Program-made: the position numbers and the translations under genes
Shown: positions 52,661 through 61,845 of the stretch, piece after piece
Position numbering within the stretch: the stretch's first letter is position 1
Layout: each line of letters begins with the position of its first letter
Notes under the pieces: generated by a model
The model's database searches: none
What the model was told of the DNA's origin: nothing
What the model saw: the letters and a program-made list of their open reading frames with translations, nothing else
Origin: Arcanobacterium_A bovis
GTDB taxonomy: Bacteria; Actinomycetota; Actinomycetes; Actinomycetales; Actinomycetaceae
Length of the DNA: 64,000 bases
Assembly: GCF_042655305.1 (NCBI RefSeq)
Contig: NZ_JBHSLR010000002.1
Direction: 5' to 3' (one strand)

Positions 52661-53587
52661 TCAGAGTGACGCTAGGTAATTCTGTGCATCAAGTGCGGCA
52701 ACACAGCCGGTGCCGGCGGCCGTAATCGCTTGGCGATACTCGTGATCGACGACGTCGCCACACGCGAAAACGCCCGGAAGGTTTGTGCGTGCGGAGGGGC
52801 TTTCGACGACGATGTATCCAGCGTCGTCCACCGTGACCTGCTCCGAAACAGCAGCGGAACGTGGTTCGTGACCGATCGCCACGAATAGGCCGCCAACCGG
52901 AAGCTCCGACTTCTCACCGGTAACTGTATCTTCCAAGGTCAGAGCCTCGAGCTTATTCTCACCCTGGATGTCGGTTACGCGGGAATTCCAGTGCATTTGC
53001 ACGTTTTCGTCGGCAAGCAGGCGATCAGCCATAACTTTGGAAGCGCGCAGCTCATCGCGGCGGTGAATCACGTGCACTTTGGACGCAAAGCGCGAAAGGA
53101 ACAATGCCTCAGTGACGGCAGAATCTCCCCCGCCAACCACGGCGATTTCCTGGCCTTTGAAGAAGAAACCATCGCAGGTAGCGCAGTAGGAAACACCTTT
53201 TCCAGAAAATGCTGCTTCGGCGTCCAATCCAAGCTTTTTGTATGCCGATCCAAGTGCCAAAATTACCGCTTTGGCCTCGTAAGTTTCTGAATCGGTCTTG
53301 ATAATCTTGGTATCACCGGCCAAATCAAATTCGATTGCATCTTCGTATTCAACCTGCGCACCGAATCGCTCCGCCTGTGCCTGCATCTTTTCCATGAGTT
53401 CAGGGCCGAGAATGCCTTCTGGCCAGCCAGGGAAGTTCTCTACTTCCGTGGTGGTCATTAACGCGCCGCCCGCATCGAGCGTGCCGGCGAGCACCAGCGG
53501 GTTCAATCCCGCTCGCGCAGTGTAAATAGCTGCAGTCCAACCTGCAGGTCCGGAACCAACGATGATAACGTCGTACTGTGTAGACAT
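52661..53587 (-). CDS. trxB: Thioredoxin reductase
   Basis: A 308-residue FAD/NADPH disulfide reductase. The ATG at 53587 has GGAAGG upstream and gives MSTQYDVIIVGSGPAGWTAAIY (FAD site). The redox motif CATC lies in VSYCATCDGFFF, the NADPH site is VVGGGDSAVTEALFL, and GVFACGDVVDHEYRQAI closes the protein. It reduces thioredoxin. Unlike in mycobacteria, trxA does not follow; a PLP aminotransferase gene takes its place. Confidence 0.95.
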   Translation of the reverse strand: MSTQYDVIIVGSGPAGWTAAIYTARAGLNPLVLAGTLDAGGALMTTTEVENFPGWPEGILGPELMEKMQAQAERFGAQVEYEDAIEFDLAGDTKIIKTDSETYEAKAVILALGSAYKKLGLDAEAAFSGKGVSYCATCDGFFFKGQEIAVVGGGDSAVTEALFLSRFASKVHVIHRRDELRASKVMADRLLADENVQMHWNSRVTDIQGENKLEALTLEDTVTGEKSELPVGGLFVAIGHEPRSAAVSEQVTVDDAGYIVVESPSARTNLPGVFACGDVVDHEYRQAITAAGTGCVAALDAQNYLASL

Positions 53588-53706
53588 TCTTAACCTTCCT
53601 GAACGGATCAACATCTGAGCTATTTGGGCGACTCGCTGATGCACACAACCATGCTCGTAGCAGCAGCTAAATCATGCTCCGATGTATATTCGACAATATC
53701 AAAAGC

Positions 53707-55896
53707 CTATTTAATTGAAATTTCGTTGACTACTACGCGCAGCTTACCTTCTTTATCGACTGGGAGTGAGTCGAACCAAATGACGAGCTCTTTGGTGGTG
53801 ACTGGCGCACTGGCTTTGAGCGAAGTTTGGGCGTTCATCGCGCTGTTGGCAACAGCATCGCCTTGAGCTGGATTTGTAGCCGTGGCCTTGATCCAGCGCA
53901 CATTGCCACCTTCACCTGCAATATTAAGGCCAATCTCGCTTACAGCTGCTTCTTTCTCCAGCTCAATATGCAAGCCGAGTTTATTTTTGTTGTAGGTGGA
54001 AGCGTTCTTAAACCACCACGATTGCCACGCGGTTGCCGAATTTCCGTCAAATGCGAGATTTGTGGTGCTTACCAGGCGTTTCGTGGAATCGTCTTGATCT
54101 GCGAGGAAACTTGGGTTTTGTGCCACCACAGTGATCTTCGTAATTTTCGGAGCGACGGCGGTGGGCTCGGCGTCCTTTTTAGCTGCGTCTTCTGATTGGT
54201 TGCTATTACCAGCATTGCCTTGTGAACTTTGCTTCTCCGAATCAGGTTTAGTTACTGACACAGGATCAAGTGGCTTAAAGAGCTGCGAGAATGCAAAAAT
54301 CAATCCAATAACGGCAAGGATTCCAAAAATGATAAACACAGCCCTTGGCGCGCTGAACTTCTTATTCAGTACAACACTTGGCACATCATTGCGCTCACCA
54401 GTGGATTCGTTGCTGGTAGCCGTCGATGTACTCTTTCCAGATTTATCAACGAATCCAGATTTATCACCAGTTTGAACGCTTGACACACGCTCTGTATCTG
54501 CCTGGTTCTTGGAACTTGAATCAGAGGTGCGGTCAGATTTTTGCTGCTCACGTGAGTACGACGACGGTACGACAGTCTCACGCAAGGACTCCAAGATACT
54601 CGTTCGTTCTGGAATCACTACTGGAGTGCTGTTCTCGAACAAATCGCTTGTGTGTGATTCAGTGGTTTCTGGCAGTTTTGGCCACGCAAGCCGCGGAAGT
54701 GCGCTAGTTTTATCAGCGCGAACAGGAGTGATCTGTTCGGTTGGGGGATTGTCGGTAACATCGGCGGTAGTGGCATTAACGTCATGTTCATCGTCATCAC
54801 CAGCCGGAGCTGGTTCCAGAGTTGCTTTTGGACTTGGCTCTATATTTGACTCACCAGTCACATCAGCAGGAGTATCTGGATCTGCCGAAACAGCATCGTG
54901 TGCTTGCGTTGGCTCACCCTCGGTATCTTCCAGCTCATCGTTTTCCACCTCTTTGGCGTGGGTAGATTCCGCATTGGCGGCGACGAGGGTTGGCCATACA
55001 GGCTGCGAGCTCAGTTGGGATTCCTCAACCAAATCGTTTTCTTGTGCGAACTGTGCTGCGAAAACGGAAGTATCAGTAAGTTCATCGTTCGGCGCCTCCA
55101 CAGGTGAGCCATCGCCGTCGGAATTGCGTGGAGTGGGAAGCATGGAAAAATCGATCTCTTCCCACGGCATAATCATGCGCATAAAATCGCCAGCAGCCCG
55201 AATAGGTTTGTCGGAATTTTCTTTTGCGAATAGATCAACCAATTCTTGTGGCAGCTCAGGAATATCGCGCGCCGACGCGATCAAAGAGTCGTGAGTGCTC
55301 GGATCGGTGGGGAAGTCCTGACCATGCAAGAGCGCAGCGAGCATCACTACCAGGCCACGCGCTTCGTCGCGATCCAATTCAGCACTCAGCCTATTGGTGT
55401 CAACACCGGCAAGAGCAGCATTAACGCCAAGACCGTCAACGAGAATGTCACCCGAATCGGTGAGGTAAATCTTATTCGCCGCCAGCTGGAGATGGCGCAC
55501 ACCCCGCTGACTTGCGTTGTGAATAGTCGAGGCAAGCTGACCCATAATCGCCGTCACAGCTTGCGGATGAAGCGGCTTGTCGTTGAGGAAGGCGCTGAGT
55601 GGGGTTCCGAGCGGTATTTCGGTAAGGATTACTGCGTCGGTTGCGTTATCTACTACCGAGACGACGGCGATGGTGTGCGTATCGTCGATCAGTGAGGAGC
55701 GGCGGGCTGCGTCGATGACTGCTTCTCGGTGCGGATGATGGATGTCGACGACGATTGCTCGCACTTGGCGTGAAAGTACCGTATCGTTGGCAAACCACGT
55801 GGCCGTGGACTCAGCACCGAAAGAATATGGTGTAGGCGCAGTAAGTTCAAACCGATCCGCTATTCGTTTACCGGCGAAAGCAAGCTCCTCGGACAA
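53707..55896 (-). CDS. Membrane pseudokinase protein, equivalent to the C-terminal half of actinobacterial MviN, without the MurJ domain
   Basis: About 729 residues from the TTG at 55896 (GGGGGA upstream; another TTG lies at 55935). The first ~255 residues have a protein-kinase fold but degenerate motifs: HRD is replaced by HLQ in RGVRHLQLAANKIY and DFG by DGL, so catalysis is unlikely. A 280-residue acidic, Thr/Ser-rich linker, one transmembrane helix (AVFIIFGILAVIGLIFAFS) and an external beta-rich C-terminal domain follow. In mycobacteria this set is fused behind the MurJ lipid II flippase (Rv3910), where PknB phosphorylation recruits FhaA. It sits in the Rv3910 position, next to DUF6049. 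Confidence 0.8.
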   Translation of the reverse strand: MSEELAFAGKRIADRFELTAPTPYSFGAESTATWFANDTVLSRQVRAIVVDIHHPHREAVIDAARRSSLIDDTHTIAVVSVVDNATDAVILTEIPLGTPLSAFLNDKPLHPQAVTAIMGQLASTIHNASQRGVRHLQLAANKIYLTDSGDILVDGLGVNAALAGVDTNRLSAELDRDEARGLVVMLAALLHGQDFPTDPSTHDSLIASARDIPELPQELVDLFAKENSDKPIRAAGDFMRMIMPWEEIDFSMLPTPRNSDGDGSPVEAPNDELTDTSVFAAQFAQENDLVEESQLSSQPVWPTLVAANAESTHAKEVENDELEDTEGEPTQAHDAVSADPDTPADVTGESNIEPSPKATLEPAPAGDDDEHDVNATTADVTDNPPTEQITPVRADKTSALPRLAWPKLPETTESHTSDLFENSTPVVIPERTSILESLRETVVPSSYSREQQKSDRTSDSSSKNQADTERVSSVQTGDKSGFVDKSGKSTSTATSNESTGERNDVPSVVLNKKFSAPRAVFIIFGILAVIGLIFAFSQLFKPLDPVSVTKPDSEKQSSQGNAGNSNQSEDAAKKDAEPTAVAPKITKITVVAQNPSFLADQDDSTKRLVSTTNLAFDGNSATAWQSWWFKNASTYNKNKLGLHIELEKEAAVSEIGLNIAGEGGNVRWIKATATNPAQGDAVANSAMNAQTSLKASAPVTTKELVIWFDSLPVDKEGKLRVVVNEISIK

Positions 55897-56043
55897 TTGA
55901 TCCCCCAAACGCAAATGTGTATATATCTGACACAAGTTTACTCTGTTGAGGGCTTTTTAGATATTCGCAAGCTTGACCAATACGATTTTCTTCAATACTG
56001 CTCAATTGACCCTTTGTTGATTCGCTCCTACTCGAATGTGCAG

Positions 56044-58329
56044 CTAGTCGAGTTTCGGCAAATCAATATCGGCTTTGAGCGATTCTTCCTCGGCAAGTTT
56101 AGCGGCTTCCAGTTTCGAAGTGAATTCTTCTGGATCAACTGGTGCCGAACGTCGTCCTTTGCGAATTGACTTCACTAGGCCGAATACCAAGATGCCGGCA
56201 ACCAGAACCACAGCGATAACAGTACCGGTCGATTCCCATGTAGCCCGCACACGCACGTCAACGTTCATTGGCTTGCCAACTGCCATTCCGGCGTCGTCAG
56301 TGATCGACAAAACAACCCGCAAGTTTCCTGAACCACGCGCCTCCACCGGAACCGAAACGCTTGTGGTCGATTTTGCCGGAATCACGATTTTAACGGGTTG
56401 AGGTGCAAAAAGACGCGAGTCAGACGCTTTGAGTCGAACTGTTACTTGCACTGGAGAAATAAAAGGATTTGTAATGCGCGCAGGGATCGCTGCCGATTCA
56501 GAGATCATATTGATTGTTGATAATGGCTGGAAATGAATTTCTTGGAAGATGCCAGAATCTTCAGATAGCGCAGCAAGCAAGGTGGATCGAGCTGCGGTAT
56601 GCGAGCGGAAATTCGTTGAAAGGAGTCGATTCGAGTGCTGCTCAACGAAATCGGCAAAAGTCTTCTTATCTACCCAGCTTGAGGAAAACTGTTTCAGGAG
56701 TGCCTGGGATTGGTTGAGATTTTCCATGTCTTTCGGCGAAAACTCACCATCGTTTGGTGCGTTTTCTGGGAGCGCGCGGTATTTAGCTTCGCTGAGCGGT
56801 GATTTTTGCATCGCGGCAAATGACGCTGGGCTCAACCATGGCGCATGCAATACAGCTTGCACATTTGTTAGTGTTTGCGGCGACTCCACAGCTTGCCGTG
56901 GCACAGAAATCAGAATCGGACGCGATAAATTTGGGGCTTGAAATGTGTGAATAGCGGTGAGTGCCAAAGAGGCTTGGCGCGCATCAACTGGATCGAGGTC
57001 CAGAGGTTTCCCGTCCTTGGGAGCTGGCAGTTTTCCAGAAATAGCTGCATTTACCTCTGAGTCAGTAACAAGTACGTCCAACTCAGAGTTAGCAGCTGGA
57101 AGTTTGGTATGAGCTGAAGGAGTGTAATAGGAGCTATTACGCTGGCTTAACGCATCACTTGGAACAATGGCACCTGGGATTCCTGACGTGCGTACGAGAT
57201 CGAGGACGCTCTGATCCACGTTTCCCTCAAGATAGGCGTATCCGATTCCGGGTTGATTAATGGCATTTTGACCAGCCGCGATGCTTGAACTCACAATATT
57301 GCGGGCGATTTCGTACTGATGGGTGTGGGCGAGAGCTGCGTAATCGGCGTCGTACATGGGAAGGAGATCAGCAGTGGCGTGTTGTTTCGTTGCCAAAGCG
57401 GTGCGGATCATCGGCGATTTTAGCGCTATTGGATCTACCAAAAAATGCACGCCATCGACGTCGTAGTCATGGATCTTTTGAGTGAGCTCGCCTCGATCCT
57501 CTACATCAGCTGGCTCGGAGTTTGGCTTAGAATCTGGCTCGGAATTTTTTTCAGAATTAGCCTCAGGATTAGCCTCCGCATGCCGTTGAGTCTCTGCTTC
57601 GGGAACATTGCCAGTGAGCTCGTCAAATAAGCTCGGGGTTTGAGAAAGCGCATCAACTGAATCCGTTAGCGGAACCACCACATTGACGGGCATAGGAGAG
57701 GTGGCTTGTCCGTTCGAGGTTACGACCAGTGAACGGTCGGAAATATCGACTTCTTTGCTATCTAGCTTGGCAATCGCATGGGCTTCGATACCGTGCACAC
57801 CCCACGTATCGTTGCGCCCCCAAGGTAGGTTAGCTGCCGGAACGGTCAAGGATACTCGTTGTTGTGAGCCTGCTGGAACGTTGACCTCCGGATTTGTGGT
57901 TAACAGCTTCGTTTTATACGAGGTGCCGTCGAGCCAATCGTATATTTGCGTGGAACGAATATTGTTTTGCGTCTGCGCCACAAGCTCGATGTTGCTTACC
58001 GTCGCGTTGTGATCGCTATTGTTTTTGACGACGGCGGTGACGTGCAGATCCTGCCCCGCCATGAGCACCGATTCAGCAATATCGACGATTTTTATGTCCA
58101 GCGATTTGTTTTGTTTGGCTGTTTCTTGGCTTTTACCTGTGTACACGTGCATTGCGCTTGTAGAAATACCCGCGGCGAGATTGGTTTGTGAGGCGGAAAA
58201 GTGCGCTGCGTCGTCGGCAAAAGAGTCAAAAGAACTGGCACCGCACATTGGCATCCCAGCCAGGGACGAAAGCATAGTGGTGGAAAAGATGATGGACGCG
58301 ATTTTTGCAATACGAGAACGTTTGCTCAC
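56044..58329 (-). CDS. DUF6049 family secreted/membrane protein
   Basis: A 761-residue protein with a signal peptide (KIASIIFSTTMLSSLAGM), a large external region and one C-terminal transmembrane helix (VIAVVLVAGILVFGLVKSI) with a basic/acidic cytosolic tail. A Glu/Pro/Asn-rich linker near 250-280 separates an N-terminal Ig-like region (VHVTAVVKNNSDHNATVSNIEL type) from the rest. It is the counterpart of mycobacterial Rv3909, between mutT4 and MviN. Its function is unknown, but neighbours suggest envelope growth. GTG start overlapping the NUDIX stop by 4 bases. Confidence 0.87.
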   Translation of the reverse strand: MSKRSRIAKIASIIFSTTMLSSLAGMPMCGASSFDSFADDAAHFSASQTNLAAGISTSAMHVYTGKSQETAKQNKSLDIKIVDIAESVLMAGQDLHVTAVVKNNSDHNATVSNIELVAQTQNNIRSTQIYDWLDGTSYKTKLLTTNPEVNVPAGSQQRVSLTVPAANLPWGRNDTWGVHGIEAHAIAKLDSKEVDISDRSLVVTSNGQATSPMPVNVVVPLTDSVDALSQTPSLFDELTGNVPEAETQRHAEANPEANSEKNSEPDSKPNSEPADVEDRGELTQKIHDYDVDGVHFLVDPIALKSPMIRTALATKQHATADLLPMYDADYAALAHTHQYEIARNIVSSSIAAGQNAINQPGIGYAYLEGNVDQSVLDLVRTSGIPGAIVPSDALSQRNSSYYTPSAHTKLPAANSELDVLVTDSEVNAAISGKLPAPKDGKPLDLDPVDARQASLALTAIHTFQAPNLSRPILISVPRQAVESPQTLTNVQAVLHAPWLSPASFAAMQKSPLSEAKYRALPENAPNDGEFSPKDMENLNQSQALLKQFSSSWVDKKTFADFVEQHSNRLLSTNFRSHTAARSTLLAALSEDSGIFQEIHFQPLSTINMISESAAIPARITNPFISPVQVTVRLKASDSRLFAPQPVKIVIPAKSTTSVSVPVEARGSGNLRVVLSITDDAGMAVGKPMNVDVRVRATWESTGTVIAVVLVAGILVFGLVKSIRKGRRSAPVDPEEFTSKLEAAKLAEEESLKADIDLPKLD

Positions 58330-58871
58330 CGACGTCCTCCTTCAAGTAATTCGCGGGCTGCGGCAACAATTCGCCGCTCGTTGGGGTATGCCAAACGAGA
58401 TGCAACTTTATCGATCTGTACCCACTCTACTTTTTCAGCCTCGTGGTCTGGGTCATTTTCGGTCGTGAGTGTTCCTGAGAGAGCCTCAAGCAAGAAGTGG
58501 TGCACCACTTTGTGAACGCGGCGGTCAGTACCGGAGAACCAGTAGTCAATTGAGGCAAGATGGCGCAGTACGCGGCCATGAATACCTGTTTCTTCACTGA
58601 TTTCGCGCACCGCTGCTTGCTCGGCGGTTTCATCGCCTTCAAGATGGCCTTTGGGCAGACACCACTCGAGCCGACCACCGCGATTACGACGTGCGATCAC
58701 CGCCACGAAAGCGGTGTGATCTTGCACCGAAACAATGATTCCACCTGCGGAAGTTTCATGCACGATTGGCAGCGCATTTCGGCGCGTCGAAGTGTATGAA
58801 GCGGCAGCAATACGCTTCATACGGCGTGGTCCACCTGTTGAGTTAGGTGTAGCCTGCGGATTATTCGACAT
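58326..58871 (-). CDS. NUDIX hydrolase (MutT4-like)
   Basis: A 181-residue NUDIX protein. The box GHLEGDETAEQAAVREISEE (about 100-120) matches GX5EX7REUXEEXGU. The N-terminus (RRMKRIAAASYTSTRR) is basic. It hydrolyses a nucleoside diphosphate linked to another group; the substrate is not evident. It occupies the mutT4 (Rv3908) place between the CCA-transferase and DUF6049 genes and is co-transcribed with the latter (GTGA overlap). It diverges from the CCA-transferase gene across 34 bases. Confidence 0.92.
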   Translation of the reverse strand: MSNNPQATPNSTGGPRRMKRIAAASYTSTRRNALPIVHETSAGGIIVSVQDHTAFVAVIARRNRGGRLEWCLPKGHLEGDETAEQAAVREISEETGIHGRVLRHLASIDYWFSGTDRRVHKVVHHFLLEALSGTLTTENDPDHEAEKVEWVQIDKVASRLAYPNERRIVAAARELLEGGRR

Positions 58872-58905
58872 AGCTTCTACTGTAGTGAGTTAGGTTCTTC
58901 AATAT

Positions 58906-60429
58906 ATGACCTGGAGGTGCAATTCGTGGCACTCTTGGAGAGTGACGAAAAATAATCCAGATTCATTTATTTCAGAGACGGACGTAAACACTGGCGCTAA
59001 CCAGCGTGCCCGGATGCTCACTCAAGGTCACCAAACCTTGAGCTCACTTCCGACGGCAATTCTTGAACTAGGATCTATTTTCTCACGTAATGGGGTGGAA
59101 TTGGCACTCGTGGGTGGACCAGTTCGCGATGCCTTCCTTGGAATGCCTATTCACGACTTCGATTTCACCACGTCCGCTAAGCCGGAAGAAACCCTACGTC
59201 TGCTTACAGAATGGGGTGGAAACACGTGGGAAATCGGTCGAGAATTTGGCACGATCGGCGCCGCAAAAAATGGAATTGTGGTAGAAGTCACAACCTACCG
59301 CACTGAGGAGTATGTGGCTGCTTCGCGCAAGCCAGAAGTACAGTATGGAGATTCGCTGGAAGGCGATCTCACCCGCCGCGATTTCACTGTAAATGCAATG
59401 GCAGTGCGCCTACCCAACCTTGAACTTGTGGATCCATGCGGCGGTCTTGACGATCTGGTGGCGGGCGTGTTGCGCACCCCAGCGCCGGCAACTCAATCTT
59501 TCGACGACGATCCCTTGCGTATTATGCGAGCCGCGCGTTTCGCCGCACAGCTCGGCTTCGACGTCGCCGAAGACGTTATGAACGCGATGATTGAACTCGC
59601 CCCACGGCTCGAGATCGTATCGGTTGAACGTATTCAAGCAGAGCTCACGCGCCTAATTATTTCGCCTTACCCTCGCCGCGGAATTGAGCTGATGGTTCAC
59701 ACAGATGTTGCGATGCGTGTGCTTCCTGAGCTTGCCAATTTGCGTGAGACTGTTGATGAGCATGGCCGCCATAAGGACGTTTACGAACACACACTTACGG
59801 TTTTGGAACAAGCGATGGAACTCGAAACCGATGCTGACGGCGCTGTGCCACGCCCAGACTTTGTGCTGCGCATGGCTGCGCTCATGCATGACGTCGGCAA
59901 GCCCGCTACCCGCCGGTTTGAGGCGGATGGCAGCGTTTCCTTCCACGCTCACGACGTCATTGGTGCGCGAATGACGACGAAGCGCCTCAAGCACCTTCGC
60001 TTCGATAAGCAAACCACGAAAGACGTGGCGCGCCTCGTTGAGCTGCATCTTCGTTTTCATGGTTACGGCGAGCAAGCGTGGTCTGATTCTGCTGTGCGTC
60101 GGTACGTGACCGACGCCGGGCATCTGCTTACGCGCTTAAATCGCCTCACTCGTGCCGACTGCACCACTCGCAATCGGCGCAAAGCTCGCTGGCTACAAGC
60201 AGGAATGGACGATCTTGAGCAGCGCATTCAACAGCTAAAAGAACAAGAAGAAATAGATGCTATCCGCCCTGATTTGGACGGCCAGCAGATTATGGAGATT
60301 CTTGACCTCAAACCAGGTCGCGAAGTAGGAATCGCCCGCAATTTCTTGCTTGAACTGCGCATGGAAGAAGGACCACTCGGTGAGGACGAAGCACGGCGTC
60401 GCCTACTTGAATGGTGGAATGCCCGTTGA
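58906..60429 (+). CDS. pcnA: CCA tRNA nucleotidyltransferase
   Basis: A 507-residue class II nucleotidyltransferase that adds or repairs the CCA end of tRNAs. Needed here because tRNA-Ala and tRNA-Ile lack encoded CCA. Motifs: ALVGGPVRDAFLGMPIHDFDFTT (metal Asp pair), LEGDLTRRDFTVNAMAV, RIMRAARFAAQLGF and an HD domain with LMHDVGKP. The start is uncertain: ATG 58906 has a poor ribosome site; GTG 58942 or ATG 59014 are possible. Position matches Rv3907c. Confidence 0.93.
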   Translation: MTWRCNSWHSWRVTKNNPDSFISETDVNTGANQRARMLTQGHQTLSSLPTAILELGSIFSRNGVELALVGGPVRDAFLGMPIHDFDFTTSAKPEETLRLLTEWGGNTWEIGREFGTIGAAKNGIVVEVTTYRTEEYVAASRKPEVQYGDSLEGDLTRRDFTVNAMAVRLPNLELVDPCGGLDDLVAGVLRTPAPATQSFDDDPLRIMRAARFAAQLGFDVAEDVMNAMIELAPRLEIVSVERIQAELTRLIISPYPRRGIELMVHTDVAMRVLPELANLRETVDEHGRHKDVYEHTLTVLEQAMELETDADGAVPRPDFVLRMAALMHDVGKPATRRFEADGSVSFHAHDVIGARMTTKRLKHLRFDKQTTKDVARLVELHLRFHGYGEQAWSDSAVRRYVTDAGHLLTRLNRLTRADCTTRNRRKARWLQAGMDDLEQRIQQLKEQEEIDAIRPDLDGQQIMEILDLKPGREVGIARNFLLELRMEEGPLGEDEARRRLLEWWNAR

Positions 60430-61745
60430 GTGTTGCGCAGGACTTCCTCGCGTGCGTGAAGCATCGAGAACTACGCAAACTTCTTGCCGTGCGGCTAGCT
60501 TCGCAGATCGGCGATGGAATTTTCCAGGCGGGCCTAGCAAGTCTATTCTTCTTTAATCCGCAGAAACTCGCGTCTGCCACTGATGTGGCTGTGGCCTTTG
60601 CGGTGCTCTTGTTGCCATTCACGCTGGTTGGACCATTCGCCGGCGTGTTTATCGACAGATGGCGCCGCCGAAATGTGTTGGTTGGTGCCAGTGCGATACG
60701 TGCCGTATGCACTTTAGTGACCGCCCTGCTAGTGATGAATTTTCCTGGATCGTGGGGCGTGTATGTCGGCGCTCTCATTGTGTTGGGCGTGAACAGGTTC
60801 CTACTCTCAGCGCTATCAGCTGCCTTGCCACACACTTTGCCAGGTCATTTGCTGCTCTTGGCAAATTCAATCATTCCTACGCTGGGCGGGATCGCTGCTG
60901 GTTGCGGGGCGGCGCTGGGTGCCGTCGTCGCCCTGATGACGGGGCAAGGCGAGTTTCGTAACGTGCTTCTGCTCGTTATTGCTGCGCTTATGTTTATCAC
61001 TGCATCGCTTTTGGCGAGCCGTTTTTCTCCTAATGCACTTGGCCCACACGGTGGAGCGATTTCAAAACAGGCAGCGGAGTCAATCAAGCCAATTAGCAGC
61101 GAGATTGGCTCTGTGATAGCGAGTTTGATTGAAGCGGCGAAGTATCTGATAACGGTACGAACGCCTACCGCTGCGCTCGCGATCATGGCCGTGCACAGAT
61201 TCATTTATGGAATGAACTTCATCGCTTTGGTGCTGATGTCGAGAAATTTGCTTGCCGATCCACGTGATCCGCTTGCGGGTTTGGCGGTATTTGCGGCGAT
61301 TGCTTCCGTATCGATTGTCGGAAACGTGCTGGCAATTGTGGCAATTCCACTGCTCAACGAAAAATATCAGCCCAGGACACTCATTATGTGCTGTCTGGGT
61401 GTTTCGGCGGTGTCGCAGGTGATGTTGGTATTGGGATATACGCAATTCTGGATCTCCGCCAGTGCGCTTTTGCTGGGATTTTCTGTGCAAGGTGCGAAGA
61501 TTTCAGTAGACACAATTGTGCAACGAGATACTGCAGACGAATATCGCGGTAGAGCGTTTTCTTTATACGATATGCTTTTCAACTCAGCTTTTGTGAGTGC
61601 GGGTGCAGTGGCGGCATTGACGATCCCTGATAGTGGGTGGTCACCAATGTATTTTGGAGTTTTGGTAGTGATTAATCTGCTGCTGATCGCGTGGTATCAG
61701 GGAAAAATTAGGGAAAATTACGACCCTGGAATGACACAAAAGTAG
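60426..61745 (+). CDS. Major facilitator superfamily permease
   Basis: A 439-residue protein with about 11-12 hydrophobic helices. The loop 2-3 motif GVFIDRWRRRNVL is the MFS A-motif. LASQIGDGIFQAGLASLFFF opens helix 1 and FSVQGAKISVDTIVQRDT follows helix 10. The TTG at 60426 overlaps the upstream stop as TTGA and is preferred; an ATG at 60411 is in frame. It resembles exporters of the drug/siderophore kind. The substrate is unknown. It is translationally coupled to the CCA-transferase gene. Confidence 0.88.
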   Translation: MSVAQDFLACVKHRELRKLLAVRLASQIGDGIFQAGLASLFFFNPQKLASATDVAVAFAVLLLPFTLVGPFAGVFIDRWRRRNVLVGASAIRAVCTLVTALLVMNFPGSWGVYVGALIVLGVNRFLLSALSAALPHTLPGHLLLLANSIIPTLGGIAAGCGAALGAVVALMTGQGEFRNVLLLVIAALMFITASLLASRFSPNALGPHGGAISKQAAESIKPISSEIGSVIASLIEAAKYLITVRTPTAALAIMAVHRFIYGMNFIALVLMSRNLLADPRDPLAGLAVFAAIASVSIVGNVLAIVAIPLLNEKYQPRTLIMCCLGVSAVSQVMLVLGYTQFWISASALLLGFSVQGAKISVDTIVQRDTADEYRGRAFSLYDMLFNSAFVSAGAVAALTIPDSGWSPMYFGVLVVINLLLIAWYQGKIRENYDPGMTQK

Positions 61746-61845
61746 GGTGCGTCCTAATAGACTGTTCATGAACTGTATTCTGGGCTGACGACGTAATCTA
61801 CAGCCTGACTGTGGTTGTAGGTAGTTTCTCGAGAAGGGTAAGGCT

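Noticed and set aside
54509..55294. 261-codon plus-strand open frame opposite the pseudokinase gene
   Set aside because: It is Ser-rich antisense to a clear coding region with no ribosome binding site or family motif.
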